Below the pieces are notes generated by a model that saw only the letters and a list, made by a program, of their open reading frames with translations, had not been told where the DNA came from and ran no database searches. Positions 17,420-26,743 of a stretch of 64,000 bases of DNA are shown piece after piece. The DNA lies in the NCBI GenBank assembly GCA_047833645.1, contig CP181259.1, positions 124,001-188,000 of the forward strand. The letters are read 5' to 3'. Made by a program: the position numbers and the translations under genes. The DNA comes from Pseudolactococcus sp041800635. Its GTDB lineage: Bacteria; Bacillota; Bacilli; Lactobacillales; Streptococcaceae. Position 1 is the first letter of the stretch. The number at the start of each line of letters is the position of its first letter.

Positions 17420-18095
17420 TGAATTGGTACCCGAATCCTCTTTTTGTTTTGATAAATTGATTGTGCAGTTTTTTGCGCAAATTACTAATCGTCACATCAA
17501 CCACACGCGTTTCATAATCCTGCGTTTCGCCCCAAAATTCAGTTAAAATCGCCTCACGACTGACAATCTGATCCCGATTTTGAATTAAAAAGACCAGAAG
17601 ATTAAACTCGCGCTTTGATAAATCAACCTTGCTATCCGATAAACTGGCCGATTTGGTCTTGAGATCAATTTCTAAGCCGTCAAAGCTGTAATGATTTAGC
17701 GATTCGGCCATTTGTCCAGACTTTTGATAAATCTGATTCCGGCGAATCAAGGCATTAGCACGCGCCACAATCTCACGCTGGGGTGTTGTTTTATCCAGAT
17801 AATCATCCACCCCAGAATTAATTCCCGTAATTTTCAGATCATCATCTTCACGTGCCGTCAAGATGATAATGGGCGTGTAATTGGCGGATTGTCGCAACGC
17901 TTCAGTCACCGCCAGACCAGATAACTCAGGCATCATCATATCGAGCAACATGACATCAAAGGCCTGCTTTGAAGCCAGGTCTAAAGCCTCCTGGCCATTT
18001 TTAACCAGTGATACTTTAAAGCCATCCGATTCAAATGTATAAGATAAGAGTGCCAAGATGGCGCTGTCATCATCTGCAATCATAATTGTTTTCAT
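17391..18095 (-). CDS. OmpR-family response regulator
   Basis: At 234 residues it has a receiver domain (IADDDSAILALL acidic pocket, DVMLLDMMMPELSG with the phospho-aspartate, IIILTARED, and the final lysine in DDYLDKTTP) and a winged-helix DNA-binding domain (LSKREFNLLVFLIQ..., VVDVTISNLRKKL, IKTKRGFGYQF). It is the partner of the histidine kinase it overlaps. A TATAAT -10 sits only seven bases before the ATG, so the mRNA may begin at the start codon. Confidence 0.92.
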   Translation of the reverse strand: MKTIMIADDDSAILALLSYTFESDGFKVSLVKNGQEALDLASKQAFDVMLLDMMMPELSGLAVTEALRQSANYTPIIILTAREDDDLKITGINSGVDDYLDKTTPQREIVARANALIRRNQIYQKSGQMAESLNHYSFDGLEIDLKTKSASLSDSKVDLSKREFNLLVFLIQNRDQIVSREAILTEFWGETQDYETRVVDVTISNLRKKLHNQFIKTKRGFGYQFSEHHTKDIL

Positions 18096-18102
18096 ACCTT
18101 AA

Positions 18103-18108
18103 ATTATA
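18103..18108 (-). promoter_or_regulatory. -10 box of the response regulator gene
   Basis: On the minus strand TATAAT is followed by TTAAGGT and then the ATG. That spacing would place the transcription start at or next to the start codon. A weak CTGTCA lies 19 bases upstream. Confidence 0.55.
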
Positions 18109-18473
18109 ACAGAAAATTGGCATTTTTTGACAGTAACTTACTGGATCTTTCAAGTTGAAACACTTTGGGATAGGTAGCCTAGCGAAATCTTTTTATTCAG
18201 ATAAATGAGAAAGTGGCAGACGCTCGGAAAAAGAGATGATTTTGGAACAAAAGTAGTGGCGTGTCAAGCTGTCAGACGCGTCACATGTTCTATTTTTGGG
18301 GAAGGAAGTTTAGAAACACCTTTTTATATTTTTTTGATATAATTAAATTATAATGAATTAGCGCTAGAAACTCAGATTAAACTCTATTTTCTATAATTAT
18401 CTTATTATTTTAGAAATCGGAGATTCTTGAGTCATAGCCCCTTGAATTGAGAGGTCAGAAAAGAGGTAACTGT
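18109..18473. other. Intergenic region between divergent regulator and NADH-oxidase-like genes
   Basis: No gene was found in these 365 bases. Two overlapping plus-strand -10 candidates, TATAAT at 18,338-18,343 (with upstream TG) and at 18,349-18,354, lie in an AT-rich stretch and probably serve the NADH-oxidase-like gene with a leader of about 110 bases. No clear operator or riboswitch was recognised. Confidence 0.5.
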
Positions 18474-19863
18474 ATGGAAATTAGAATTATTGGTGGCTCA
18501 CACGCTGCGATTGCTTGTGCGACGAGAGCCCGTGAAGAATATCCAGATGCTCGAATTGTCATTTACGAGAAGAATAAAAATATTGGCTTCATTGCCCAGA
18601 GTATTCCGCTCTATTTATCTGGGAATACCAATTTCTTAAAAATGTCGAGCTATACGACGGTTTCTGAGCTTGAAAATCTTGGGATTTTAGTTCGGACACA
18701 ATTTTCTGTGACCGATATTGATATGACCAATAAAACCTTTAAAATCGTGGATTTGGTAGAAAATAGTGAAAGCGAAGATCGCAATGACAAACTGATTTTA
18801 GCTATGGGATCTTATCCTTCTTTACCACTTGTTCAAGGTGAATTTCGTGATAAATTATTTATCATCAAAAATTATGCAGATGCTGAAAGAATCAAACGCT
18901 TCATGCGGACGTCGCGTAGTGTGATTATCATTGGTGGTGGTGCCATCGGTGTCGAAATTGCCCAGTTGATGAATAATGCCAAGCTTGAAACAACGCTTAT
19001 CCATGCTTCAAATAATATTTTAAACCGTTATTTGGACCAAGACGTGGCAGAAGATGTCCAAAAAACCCTGGCATTACGTGGGATTGATATTGTCACAAAT
19101 TCTGTTGTGACGGATATTCAAGAAGAAACAATCGAAAATACTCATATTCATGAAGGTAATGTTGGTAAGACAATCAGTCGCGTTTACACACGTGATGGTC
19201 GAGAATTTGTCGCAGACGGTGTCATTTATGCGACTGGTTTTCGTCCCAATACTTTCTTAGCTTCGGAACAGTTAGAGTTAGGGAATAAAGGCGCGCTTCT
19301 TGTTGATGACTATATGCAAAACCAGTCATCCGGATGTCTTTGCCATTGGGGATTGTGCGACAACCAATGTCACCAATATGAAACATCCAGCTTATGTACC
19401 CCATGTGAGTGATGCCATTCGTGAAGGTGATGTTGCTGCCATTAACTTGCTTGAGCCTAAGATTAAATTGAACAAATCGCAAGGAACTTACAAAGTGAAT
19501 TTCGATGAAGAAATGACACTTTGTATGACCGGCTTGAGTCTCGAAAAAGCAAAAGAAGAAGGCTTTGACTGTAAATCCGTTTATGTTAGAAATGACTATG
19601 TCAACAGTGATGGTTATTATGAAACGTGGGTCATCTATGAAAAAGGCACACATAAAATTTTAGGTTTGCAAAGTAAAGGGGTTTCCCCTGAAATTGCAGC
19701 CCAAGCGGATATCATTTCATTGGCCATTCAAAATGGGACAACCATCTATGATATCGAATACATTGATTTCTATTATAAACATGGCTTTAAAAATCCGAAA
19801 AGCTTCATGAAATTAGTTGCTGACAAGGTTCGCCAACAAGAAAAAATAGAAAAGTTGTATTAA
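18474..19863 (+). pseudogene. NADH-oxidase-like FAD/NAD(P) disulphide-family oxidoreductase, frameshifted
   Basis: The first frame carries the FAD fold (IRIIGGSHAAIACATRA), the NAD fold (VIIIGGGAIGVEIAQLM) and VIYATGFRPNT. The second frame resumes with HPDVFAIGDCATT and the dimerisation domain to the C-terminus. The break is an A4 run at 19,318-19,321; with three A the reading DDYMQTSHPDVFAIGD is restored, giving about 462 residues. In related oxidases a redox Cys occupies a GCG motif near residue 42. Here the segment reads GFIAQSIPLYLSG without a cysteine, so even the intact protein would not be a classical water-forming Nox. ATG 18,474 follows AAGAGG. Confidence 0.82.
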
Positions 19864-19956
19864 AGGATGCCAATCTTAATTAAACGGTTGACACTTGATA
19901 GTTTAGTCGATTCTTTTTGTAACCGTTTTGCATTGACAAATGATTAGGAGGTTGTT

Positions 19957-20640
19957 TTGGGAAAACTAAATGATTTGGATTACTGTTATGCCTCTATTGT
20001 CCTTTTAGAGGAATTAGAAAAAGTTTCATATGCTAGAAATCAGAGATTGAGACAATTCCACGAAAAAGTACATGCGAGGCAAGCCATTGTTGCTGCTGCG
20101 TTAGCTTTGATTTTACCGGTGATTGTTTGGGTTTATTTATTGACAGCCAAGGTCAGTATATTTGATGTGAAAACATTTGCCTTTTTAGGACCACGAGTGG
20201 TTGGGGTCCTGATGATCACAGCCTTGCTCTTTTTGATCCCCTACCTATTTTTACACATGGTTTGGTGTCAACCCTTTTTACGCTCATTTAGAAGAATATT
20301 TGAAACGGTTTTACGTGCTCATCTGATAAGCGATGTCAAGGTAATTGATGATAAGGCGACGAATATCGTCACCAAAGATGTTTTTTTGGAAGAGCGAGTC
20401 CCTGAAAGTTATCTGACCGTTGAATTTTTGACACTCTTGGTCAGGTATTTTGAATGTGGCCAGGCGACCTTCATGAAAGAAGCGCTTTATGAATTAAAGA
20501 TGGAACTTGAAAATACAGGTTATTATTCAAGTGCCAATACGCGTGAAACCTTATTACAAAGGGAAAAAGCTTACTTAGCAGATGAAAAACGAAACTTGGA
20601 ATTAATGATAGAAAAGGAGGAGGGGATCAATGAACAATGA
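19957..20640 (+). CDS. Membrane protein of unknown function, first gene of a polysaccharide-synthase-like operon
   Basis: I do not recognise this 227-residue protein. It has two hydrophobic segments at about residues 47-66 (AIVAAALALILPVIVWVYLL) and 82-105, with charged, helix-rich ends (many Glu/Lys in the last 60 residues, probably coiled coil). The TTG start is chosen because GGAGG lies five bases upstream. It overlaps the next gene by 11 bases. Its operon with a processive family-2 glycosyltransferase suggests an accessory role in making or exporting a polysaccharide. An 8-base inverted repeat, AAACGGTT and AACCGTTT, lies between it and the preceding pseudogene. Confidence 0.7.
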   Translation: MGKLNDLDYCYASIVLLEELEKVSYARNQRLRQFHEKVHARQAIVAAALALILPVIVWVYLLTAKVSIFDVKTFAFLGPRVVGVLMITALLFLIPYLFLHMVWCQPFLRSFRRIFETVLRAHLISDVKVIDDKATNIVTKDVFLEERVPESYLTVEFLTLLVRYFECGQATFMKEALYELKMELENTGYYSSANTRETLLQREKAYLADEKRNLELMIEKEEGINEQ

Positions 20641-21118
20641 ACCAGAAACAACCGGAAAAGCACATCCCCAACCGAAGGATTTTGTCCAAGATAATTTTTT
20701 TGAAAAAGGACATTGGTGGCTTAAGATACGTCAAGTGCTGTTTAATCTTGTCTTTCTTGCTGTTCTAATTGTCCCTATTGTTATTTTGTTCAATTCGCTT
20801 TCAAGTGGTCGTTTGATTAATTCATTCCATTATTGGACATGGTCAGATGGCTTCGATCTAACAGACTATCTGAATTCAGCTATTTTACTAGCATTTGTTG
20901 TGATTTTAGTGTTCAGCTTAGCCTTTCTGTATCGAAATAACTATCGCGAGCAAAACGTGTATCCTAATAAAAAAACTTACGATGTTAAAAAATTAGAAGA
21001 GCGTAAAGTTCTTTTAGACAAGATGTATACAGAGCGTTTTGGTGACTTAAAGACTAGAGAAACAGTCCGCTATTATGCCGTTGATGGTGAAAAAAAACTT
21101 GCCAGACCGCATGATTGA
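20630..21118 (+). CDS. Small two-helix membrane protein in the glycosyltransferase operon
   Basis: The 162-residue protein has two hydrophobic segments (about 37-57, VLFNLVFLAVLIVPIVILF, and 84-105, AILLAFVVILVFSLAFLY) and a basic, charged C-terminal tail. No family was recognised. It overlaps the preceding gene and ends 33 bases before the glycosyltransferase start, so co-expression is likely. It may be a small partner subunit of the synthase, as PgaD/IcaD are for PgaC/IcaA; this is inference from position and topology only. Confidence 0.65.
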   Translation: MNNEPETTGKAHPQPKDFVQDNFFEKGHWWLKIRQVLFNLVFLAVLIVPIVILFNSLSSGRLINSFHYWTWSDGFDLTDYLNSAILLAFVVILVFSLAFLYRNNYREQNVYPNKKTYDVKKLEERKVLLDKMYTERFGDLKTRETVRYYAVDGEKKLARPHD

Positions 21119-21151
21119 GGATCTCTTTAAAGAAAACGGGGTGGAGATTAG

Positions 21152-22398
21152 ATGACATTATCAATCTTTGTTCAAATTCTGACGCTTTATCCGATTATTG
21201 GTGCCATTTGTTGGACGGTTGGTGGAATCTTTTATCGTACCATCTACGTTGGCAAATTTTAGATAAAGACTTCAAAAAAATCCACAAAAATAAAGAACCG
21301 ATGATTACGATCATGATTCCTTGTCACAACGAGGAGGTTATGATCGAAGAAACGATTGATTATTTGATGCATGAACTCGACTATCATAATTATGAAATTC
21401 TTGTTTGTGATGATGGGTCAACAGATACTACGCCCGAAATTTTGGCCAGATTGCGTTTGAAATACGACAATCTGAGAGTCTTACGGGTTAATAAAAACAA
21501 CGGCAAAGCGCATGCCTTCAACATTGGCTTATCCTTTGCCAGAGGGGAATATATTTTAAGTAATGATGCGGATACGGTCCCAGAACCTAATGCCCTTCAA
21601 AAATATATGAACTACTTCCTCAGTCCTGGTGGTCAAAATACGGCAGCGGTAACAGCTAACATGGACGTGAAAAACCGTTCCTTGTTGGTTGAGAAATCTC
21701 AAACCGTTGAGTTTTCAAGTATTGTTGGGATTATCAAACGTTTACAAATGGGCGTTCTTGGTAATATGTACGCTTATTCTGGTGCCAATACCATGTACCG
21801 AAAAGATGCCATTTTAGACTGTGGCGGTTTCCGACAAGACCGAGCGACTGAGGAGATCTCAATTGCTTGGGACCAACAATTTAATGGTTGGCAAGCTGTT
21901 TTTGCGCCAGACATCATGTTTTATATGAATGTGTCCAATACCTTTACCATGCTTTATAATCAAAGAAAACGTTGGGCCAAAGGTGGAACTGAGGCTTGGT
22001 TGACCAACTTTAAACGGGTTGCCAAACATCCAATTAAAAATGCGCCTAAAATTGTCATGTTGTTAGACCAAACAGGTAGTATCCTCTGAAGTTTCTATTA
22101 TTTGATCTTTACAACCTGGCTCATTTGTAAAGTCATCTTCTTTGTCTTTACCAATGACGCTGAGCAATTGGCCCATACTTTGGATATGACTTTCCTCTTC
22201 TCTGCCTTTATTTCAATGCTCGGCGTTTGGCAATTAGTCGCCTCACTGGCCCTTGATAATCACGGTGCTAAAATGAAATATTTAATTTTTGCTCCAGGTT
22301 ATATGGTTTGGTACTGGCAAATGAATGCCATCACCATTGCCACAACCTTTATTCCTGCGATTAAGACTGTCTTTGGCTTCGCAGGCAAGGGCACATAG
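21152..22398 (+). pseudogene. Processive family-2 glycosyltransferase (IcaA/PgaC-like), broken by a frameshift and a stop
   Basis: The original N-terminus starts at ATG 21,152 after GGTGGAG: MTLSIFVQILTLYPIIGAIC, a membrane helix, ending at a TAG just after a T4 run (21,257-21,260). One more T restores GKFLDKDFKKIHKN in the other frame. The GT2 domain then shows ITIMIPCHNEE, ILVCDDGSTD, LSNDADT, TEEISIAWD and the processive QRKRW motif. A TGA at 22,087-22,089 interrupts LLDQTGSIL-SFYYLIFTTW where a Trp (TGG) is expected, and the same frame continues with three more membrane segments to 22,398. Two independent lesions make a sequencing error for both less likely. Confidence 0.85.
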
Positions 22399-22445
22399 GT
22401 GAGTCCAACGCGGACCAAGATGACCAAGAAGGAAGGAGAAAGCTG

Positions 22446-22745
22446 ATGAATTTTTTAGTCGCGATGCCTAGAGAAACAGATACGTCATTGTTTACGAGTC
22501 GTGTCTCACAAGGCCTCTTTCTAACGGTATGTTTGGTAGGGTTGGTTTTGAATGTCCTTGTCTTTTTGCAAAACTATCGGAACTTTTCTGACCGACGGAA
22601 GCAAACCTATGAAGATGAGGCAACACGAGCTGAAGCTATGAAATCTAATCGTTCAGATTTCATGTTCAGTAGCTTTATCAATCTTGTTATTCTGGTGATC
22701 TTTGTTTTCCTAATTGTTAAATTTACGATTTCTATTCTGTCTTAG
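22446..22745 (+). CDS. Small membrane protein, last gene of the glycosyltransferase operon
   Basis: The 99-residue protein has two hydrophobic segments (about 20-42 and 76-98) separated by a charged middle (FSDRRKQTYEDEATRAEAMK). No family was recognised. ATG 22,446 follows AAGGAAGGAG at good spacing. Size and topology again resemble small partner subunits of processive polysaccharide synthases, but the sequence does not prove it. Confidence 0.65.
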   Translation: MNFLVAMPRETDTSLFTSRVSQGLFLTVCLVGLVLNVLVFLQNYRNFSDRRKQTYEDEATRAEAMKSNRSDFMFSSFINLVILVIFVFLIVKFTISILS

Positions 22746-22803
22746 TAATCTGCCATTGCTTAAGTGAGGCAAAAGAGGTTACTTGATGTGTATTTCGTTA
22801 CAA

Positions 22804-22829
22804 GAAAGCTGAGTTTATCTCAGTTTTTT
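22804..22829 (+). terminator. Terminator upstream of ylxM
   Basis: CTGAG-TTTAT-CTCAG is followed by TTTTTTT. It ends the glycosyltransferase operon immediately before the ylxM promoter. Confidence 0.65.
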
Positions 22830-22832
22830 TGG

Positions 22833-22838
22833 TATAAT
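22833..22838 (+). promoter_or_regulatory. -10 box of ylxM, six bases from the start codon
   Basis: GGTATAATAGAAGAATGG places TATAAT so close to the ATG at 22,845 that transcription should begin at the start codon, giving a leaderless mRNA. No Shine-Dalgarno sequence is present. Confidence 0.6.
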
Positions 22839-22844
22839 AGAAGA

Positions 22845-23174
22845 ATGGAAATTGAAAAAACCAACCGAATGAATGCCCTGTTCGAATTTTATGCGACCTT
22901 GCTGACAGAAAAACAGATGAATTATGTCGAGCTTTATTACGCAGATGATTATTCACTGGCGGAAATTGCTGAGGAATACCATATCAGTCGCCAAGCCGTC
23001 TATGATAACATCAAGCGGACAGAGAAGGTCTTGGAGACTTATGAGACTAAGCTACATATGTATTCAGACTACATTGTGCGAGAGCAAATTTTTGCTGATC
23101 TTTTGGCAAAATATGCGAACGATGCTTATTTGGTTGATCAAATCACGATTTTACAAAGTTTAGAAAATGAATAG
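22845..23174 (+). CDS. ylxM: YlxM/p13-like DNA-binding protein, SRP-associated
   Basis: The protein of 109 residues has a sigma-70 region 4-like helix-turn-helix (LTEKQMNYVELYYADDYSLAEIAEEYHISRQAVYDNIKRTE). YlxM is encoded next to ffh in most Firmicutes and modulates the signal recognition particle. The ATG at 22,845 is preferred to upstream alternatives because the -10 box lies directly before it and the conserved family start is ME-type with few extra residues. It is followed by ffh after 141 bases. Confidence 0.88.
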   Translation: MEIEKTNRMNALFEFYATLLTEKQMNYVELYYADDYSLAEIAEEYHISRQAVYDNIKRTEKVLETYETKLHMYSDYIVREQIFADLLAKYANDAYLVDQITILQSLENE

Positions 23175-23315
23175 GAGATAGGGAGTTTTATACTCATTTA
23201 AGTAAAGAAGGTGTCTAATATTTTTGAGATATTTTTTGTCAACGAAGAAGTGACGGAAAATAGCCAAAATGTTCGCTTTAGTTGCTTAATTGAGTATAAT
23301 CCACCATAAAAAATT

Positions 23316-24836
23316 ATGGCATTTGAAAATTTAACGGAACGATTACAAGGCGTCTTTAAAAACTTGCGTGGCAAGAAAAAAATCACTGAAAATGATGTTT
23401 TAGAAATCACCAAAGAAATCCGAGTGGCATTGCTTGAAGCCGACGTTGCGCTTCCTGTTGTCAAAAAATTCATTCGAAATATCCGGACACGCGCCATTGG
23501 TGTTGAAGTTTCTGAAGCCTTGCAACCGGCCCAACAAGTCATCAAAATTGTTGACGAAGAATTAACAGCCATCTTGGGCGGTGGCGAAGCTGAGCTTGGC
23601 AAATCACCAAAAATCCCAACCATCATCATGATGGCGGGGCTTCAAGGGGCTGGTAAAACAACCTTCGCCGGAAAACTAGCCAAACGCTTGAAAGAAACTG
23701 AAAATGCTCGGCCTTTGTTGATTGCAGCCGACGTTTATCGGCCTGCGGCCATAGAGCAGTTGAAAACGGTGGGTGCTCAAGTTGAGGTACCGGTTTATGA
23801 CGAAGGCACTGACGTTAATCCCGTAGAGATTGTCCGTCATGGTCTGGCCTTGGCAGCTGAAAAGCGCCATGACTATGTCTTGATTGATACAGCTGGTCGT
23901 CTTGAAATCGATGAAAAATTGATGCATGAGTTGGTCCAAATTAAAGATTTGGCACAACCGACTGAAATTCTCTTGGTTGTCGATGCCATGACCGGTCAAG
24001 TCGCAGCTGATGTGGCGAAGAAATTTAATGAAACATTGGAAATTACGGGTGTCATCATCACCAAAATGGATGGGGATACGCGGGGCGGTGCGGCGCTTTC
24101 TATCCGAGAAATAACGGGTAAACCGATTAAATTTGTCGGCACGGGTGAGAAGTTAACCGACTTAGAAGTTTTCTTTCCTGAACGGATGAGCTCACGCATT
24201 CTCGGCATGGGTGACATGCTGACCTTGATCGAAAAGGCGCAAAGCCAATATGATGAGGTGCAATCTGCCAAGATGGCAGAAAAAATGCGTGAGAATACTT
24301 TCGATTTTAACGATTTTATCGAACAGTTAGATCAGGTTCAGTCCATGGGGCCTTTAGACGAAATCATGAAAATGATTCCGGGCATGTCTGAGATTCCAGG
24401 CGCTGCCAATATCAAGGTAGATGAAAAAGAGATTGCGCGTAAACGTGCGGCGGTCTTATCGATGACGCCTGAAGAACGTGCCAATCCTGATATTTTAACA
24501 CCGTCACGTCGTCGTCGCATTGCTGCAGGATCAGGCAATACCTTCATCGAAATCAATAAACTGATCAAGCAATTTAACGAGTCTAAAAAGATGATGAGCG
24601 GTTTGATGAATGGCGATATGGGTGCCATGCTCGGTGGGATGGGCGGTCAAATGCCCAATATGCCAGGTGGCATGCCGGATATGAGTGCGCTCGGAGATAT
24701 GGGCGGTGCTGGGATGCCAGATATGAGCGCCATGTTTGGTGGTGGTCTCAAAGGTAAGGTCGGCAAAATGGCTATGACAGCTGCGATGAAGCGCGCCCAG
24801 AAGAAAATGAAAAAAGGCAAGAAGAAGAAAAAATAA
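23316..24836 (+). CDS. ffh: Signal recognition particle GTPase Ffh
   Basis: Ffh binds signal sequences and 4.5S RNA and targets membrane proteins to FtsY. The 506-residue protein shows the N domain (residues 1-90), the G domain with MAGLQGAGKTTFAGKLA, DTAGRLEID, TKMDGDTRGG and GTGEK, and the methionine-rich M domain with RRRRIAAGSGN for RNA contact. The C-terminus has a Met/Gly-rich run (MPNMPGGMPDMSALGDM) and ends in Lys. A TATAAT at 23,295-23,300 sits 15 bases before the ATG and no ribosome site is visible, so the leader is very short unless it is read through from ylxM. Confidence 0.97.
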   Translation: MAFENLTERLQGVFKNLRGKKKITENDVLEITKEIRVALLEADVALPVVKKFIRNIRTRAIGVEVSEALQPAQQVIKIVDEELTAILGGGEAELGKSPKIPTIIMMAGLQGAGKTTFAGKLAKRLKETENARPLLIAADVYRPAAIEQLKTVGAQVEVPVYDEGTDVNPVEIVRHGLALAAEKRHDYVLIDTAGRLEIDEKLMHELVQIKDLAQPTEILLVVDAMTGQVAADVAKKFNETLEITGVIITKMDGDTRGGAALSIREITGKPIKFVGTGEKLTDLEVFFPERMSSRILGMGDMLTLIEKAQSQYDEVQSAKMAEKMRENTFDFNDFIEQLDQVQSMGPLDEIMKMIPGMSEIPGAANIKVDEKEIARKRAAVLSMTPEERANPDILTPSRRRRIAAGSGNTFIEINKLIKQFNESKKMMSGLMNGDMGAMLGGMGGQMPNMPGGMPDMSALGDMGGAGMPDMSAMFGGGLKGKVGKMAMTAAMKRAQKKMKKGKKKKK

Positions 24837-24918
24837 GTAAACTTCTAGAAAATGACACGGTGTGTCAGCCATGATTGAAAATAGGCCTGACGGCGAAGAC
24901 AGAACGGAACTAGAGAGA

Positions 24919-25401
24919 ATGACGATATTTTTAATAGGCTTTATGGGGTCGGGTAAGACGACCATCGCCCAATTATTAGCTGCTGACTTTATTGATATGG
25001 ATCAGGAGATTGTTGATCGCATCGGGATGCCGATTTCGACTTTTTTTGCTGAAGCAGGCGAAGCTGCTTTTCGTGAGGTTGAGTCACAAATTTTGGCAGA
25101 ATTAGTTCAAACGGATGGCGTGATTGCGACAGGAGGCGGTGTGGTCACATCGGCTGACAATCGTCGAATTTTAGGGGAGTCAAACGCAGAGATTATTTAT
25201 CTCAAGTCGGATTTTGAGACCCTCTATCAGCAAATCTCTGCGGATACGACCAATGTCAGACCGCTATTTGTCGATAAGTCTCGCGAGGAACTCCAGGCGC
25301 TATTTGAAACGCGAACGCCTTTATATGAGGCAATCGCGACGCAAACGGTCACCATTTCAGGGAAGAGACCTGACGCCATCATAAAGGAAATTCAACGATG
25401 A
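24919..25401 (+). CDS. aroK: Shikimate kinase
   Basis: The enzyme phosphorylates shikimate in the chorismate pathway. At 160 residues it has the P-loop IFLIGFMGSGKTTIAQLL, the FIDMDQEI shikimate/magnesium motif, the TGGGVV segment and the LID region with NVRPLF. ATG 24,919 fits the family start; the frame is open upstream but without the conserved start. The stop overlaps the pheA start (ATGA). The pair is probably the tail of an aromatic amino acid group whose other genes are elsewhere. Confidence 0.9.
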   Translation: MTIFLIGFMGSGKTTIAQLLAADFIDMDQEIVDRIGMPISTFFAEAGEAAFREVESQILAELVQTDGVIATGGGVVTSADNRRILGESNAEIIYLKSDFETLYQQISADTTNVRPLFVDKSREELQALFETRTPLYEAIATQTVTISGKRPDAIIKEIQR

Positions 25402-26228
25402 AAATTGGTTTTTTGGGTCCTAAAGCATCCTTTACTTATGCGGCAGCGCGGGCAGCTTTTCCTAATGACAGGCATGAACTCGTCGCTTTCGACTCGATTA
25501 CAGAGGTCATCAGAAGTTATGAGCAGGGCTTGGTCGACTATGCCATTGTGCCTGTCGAAAATTCGATCGAGGGCAGTGTTCACCAGACCGTGGACTATCT
25601 CTTTTTACAAGCAGATAATATCCGAGCCCAGGCCGAGATTATCCAGCCGATTAAGCAGCAGCTGATGGCGACAAACACGACCAAAAAGATTGAGAAAATC
25701 TTTTCTCATCCTCAAGCCATTGCCCAATCGCTGAAATACGTCCAGCACCATTTTCCTGACGCGAAAATCGAGAGTACAGACAGCACGGCCTATGCGGCAA
25801 AATTTGTCGCGGCGCATCCTGAGAAAAATTTTGCTGCCATCGCGCCAGTTGCCAGTAGCTTAGAGTATGGCTTGACGATTATTGCTCAGGATATTCAGGA
25901 AATTGATGAAAATTTCACGCGGTTCTGGTTATTGGGTCAAACGACACCACAGATTCCCCTGCCAGTTGAAAAGGAGAAGATGACGTTAGCGCTGACACTC
26001 CCAGATAATTTACCAGGTGCCCTCTATAAAGCCTTACAAATTTTTGCAGACTTCGGGATTAATTTGACTAAAATCGAGTCTCGACCGCTCAAAACTTTTT
26101 TGGGGGAGTATTTCTTTTTGATCGATGCCCAGTTTTCTGAGAACTATCACTATTTGATTCACGCGCTTGAAAAACTAGGGATTACGGTCAAGCGTTTGGG
26201 GAAATATAAGGTTTATAAAATGACATAA
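25398..26228 (+). CDS. pheA: Prephenate dehydratase with ACT domain
   Basis: The enzyme converts prephenate to phenylpyruvate for phenylalanine synthesis. The catalytic domain shows IGFLGPKASFTYAAA, VPVENSIEGSVHQT and the ENFTRFWLL motif (Thr-Arg-Phe), and the ACT regulatory domain has PGALYKAL and LTKIESRPLKTFLGEYFF (ESRP phenylalanine-binding motif). At 276 residues it is the standalone Gram-positive type, without a chorismate mutase domain. It is translationally coupled to aroK. Confidence 0.94.
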   Translation: MKIGFLGPKASFTYAAARAAFPNDRHELVAFDSITEVIRSYEQGLVDYAIVPVENSIEGSVHQTVDYLFLQADNIRAQAEIIQPIKQQLMATNTTKKIEKIFSHPQAIAQSLKYVQHHFPDAKIESTDSTAYAAKFVAAHPEKNFAAIAPVASSLEYGLTIIAQDIQEIDENFTRFWLLGQTTPQIPLPVEKEKMTLALTLPDNLPGALYKALQIFADFGINLTKIESRPLKTFLGEYFFLIDAQFSENYHYLIHALEKLGITVKRLGKYKVYKMT

Positions 26229-26281
26229 CAGACCTATCAACTGGCAGAGTTTCCATCATCTGCTGGTTTTTTGATAGGGCC
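26229..26281 (+). terminator. Terminator after pheA
   Basis: CCTATCAACTGGCAGA pairs with TCTGCTGGTTTTTTGATAGG, with two G-T pairs and a T-rich internal run. It separates pheA from the Bce-type operon. Confidence 0.6.
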
Positions 26282-26299
26282 GGCTAAATGTCTCCTGCC

Positions 26300-26313
26300 T
26301 TACATTTTCGTAA
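26300..26313 (+). promoter_or_regulatory. BceR-type operator upstream of the ABC-transporter operon
   Basis: TTACA-TTTT-CGTAA matches the BceR-type binding consensus TNACA-N4-TGTAA at nine of ten defined positions. A TGC-GATAAT extended -10 lies about 45 bases downstream (26,357-26,362). This arrangement suggests activation of the operon by the regulator encoded at 33,143. Confidence 0.6.
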
Positions 26314-26395
26314 GAAAGAAGGGGTGAGCTGTAAGTCTGATGGCTACATCGTATGCGATAATAAGAGTGTCAATAAGAAATCAAAAGGAGTTCAT

Positions 26396-26743
26396 ATGAA
26401 AAAATTACTTTCGGTACTTGCTGTGCTTGCCGTCATCGGCGCAGGACTTTACATGGTTTATCAAAAGAGCTATGGTGGCGATGTCTATTATGTTAAAATC
26501 ACGCAAGATGGTACGCCTAGTCAAAGTCATGATAGTGAAGGTCGTACTTATATAGACTATGATTACGAGTTACCAGCTGTTAATAAACGGCTCGATAAAA
26601 AGAAAATCAAGTTTATAGCTGACCATAATCTCAGAAAAGAGGCCTTCTTGGCCTTAACGGTTAACAAGACAAAAGGTGTGACGAGTTATAAAGAAGTCAA
26701 AAAATCAGAAATTAAAGCAACTATCTTAAAGGAGATCAACTAA
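26396..26743 (+). CDS. YxeA-family (DUF1093) small exported protein
   Basis: The 115-residue protein has an N-terminal hydrophobic signal (LLSVLAVLAVIGAGLYMVY) and a small beta-rich domain with VYYVKIT, YIDYDYELPAVNK and KGVTSYKEVKKSEI, typical of the YxeA family. Such proteins are often encoded with Bce-type ABC transporters; their role is not known in detail. ATG 26,396 follows AAAAGGAG. The stop overlaps the start of the next gene, so the three genes form one operon. Confidence 0.82.
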   Translation: MKKLLSVLAVLAVIGAGLYMVYQKSYGGDVYYVKITQDGTPSQSHDSEGRTYIDYDYELPAVNKRLDKKKIKFIADHNLRKEAFLALTVNKTKGVTSYKEVKKSEIKATILKEIN

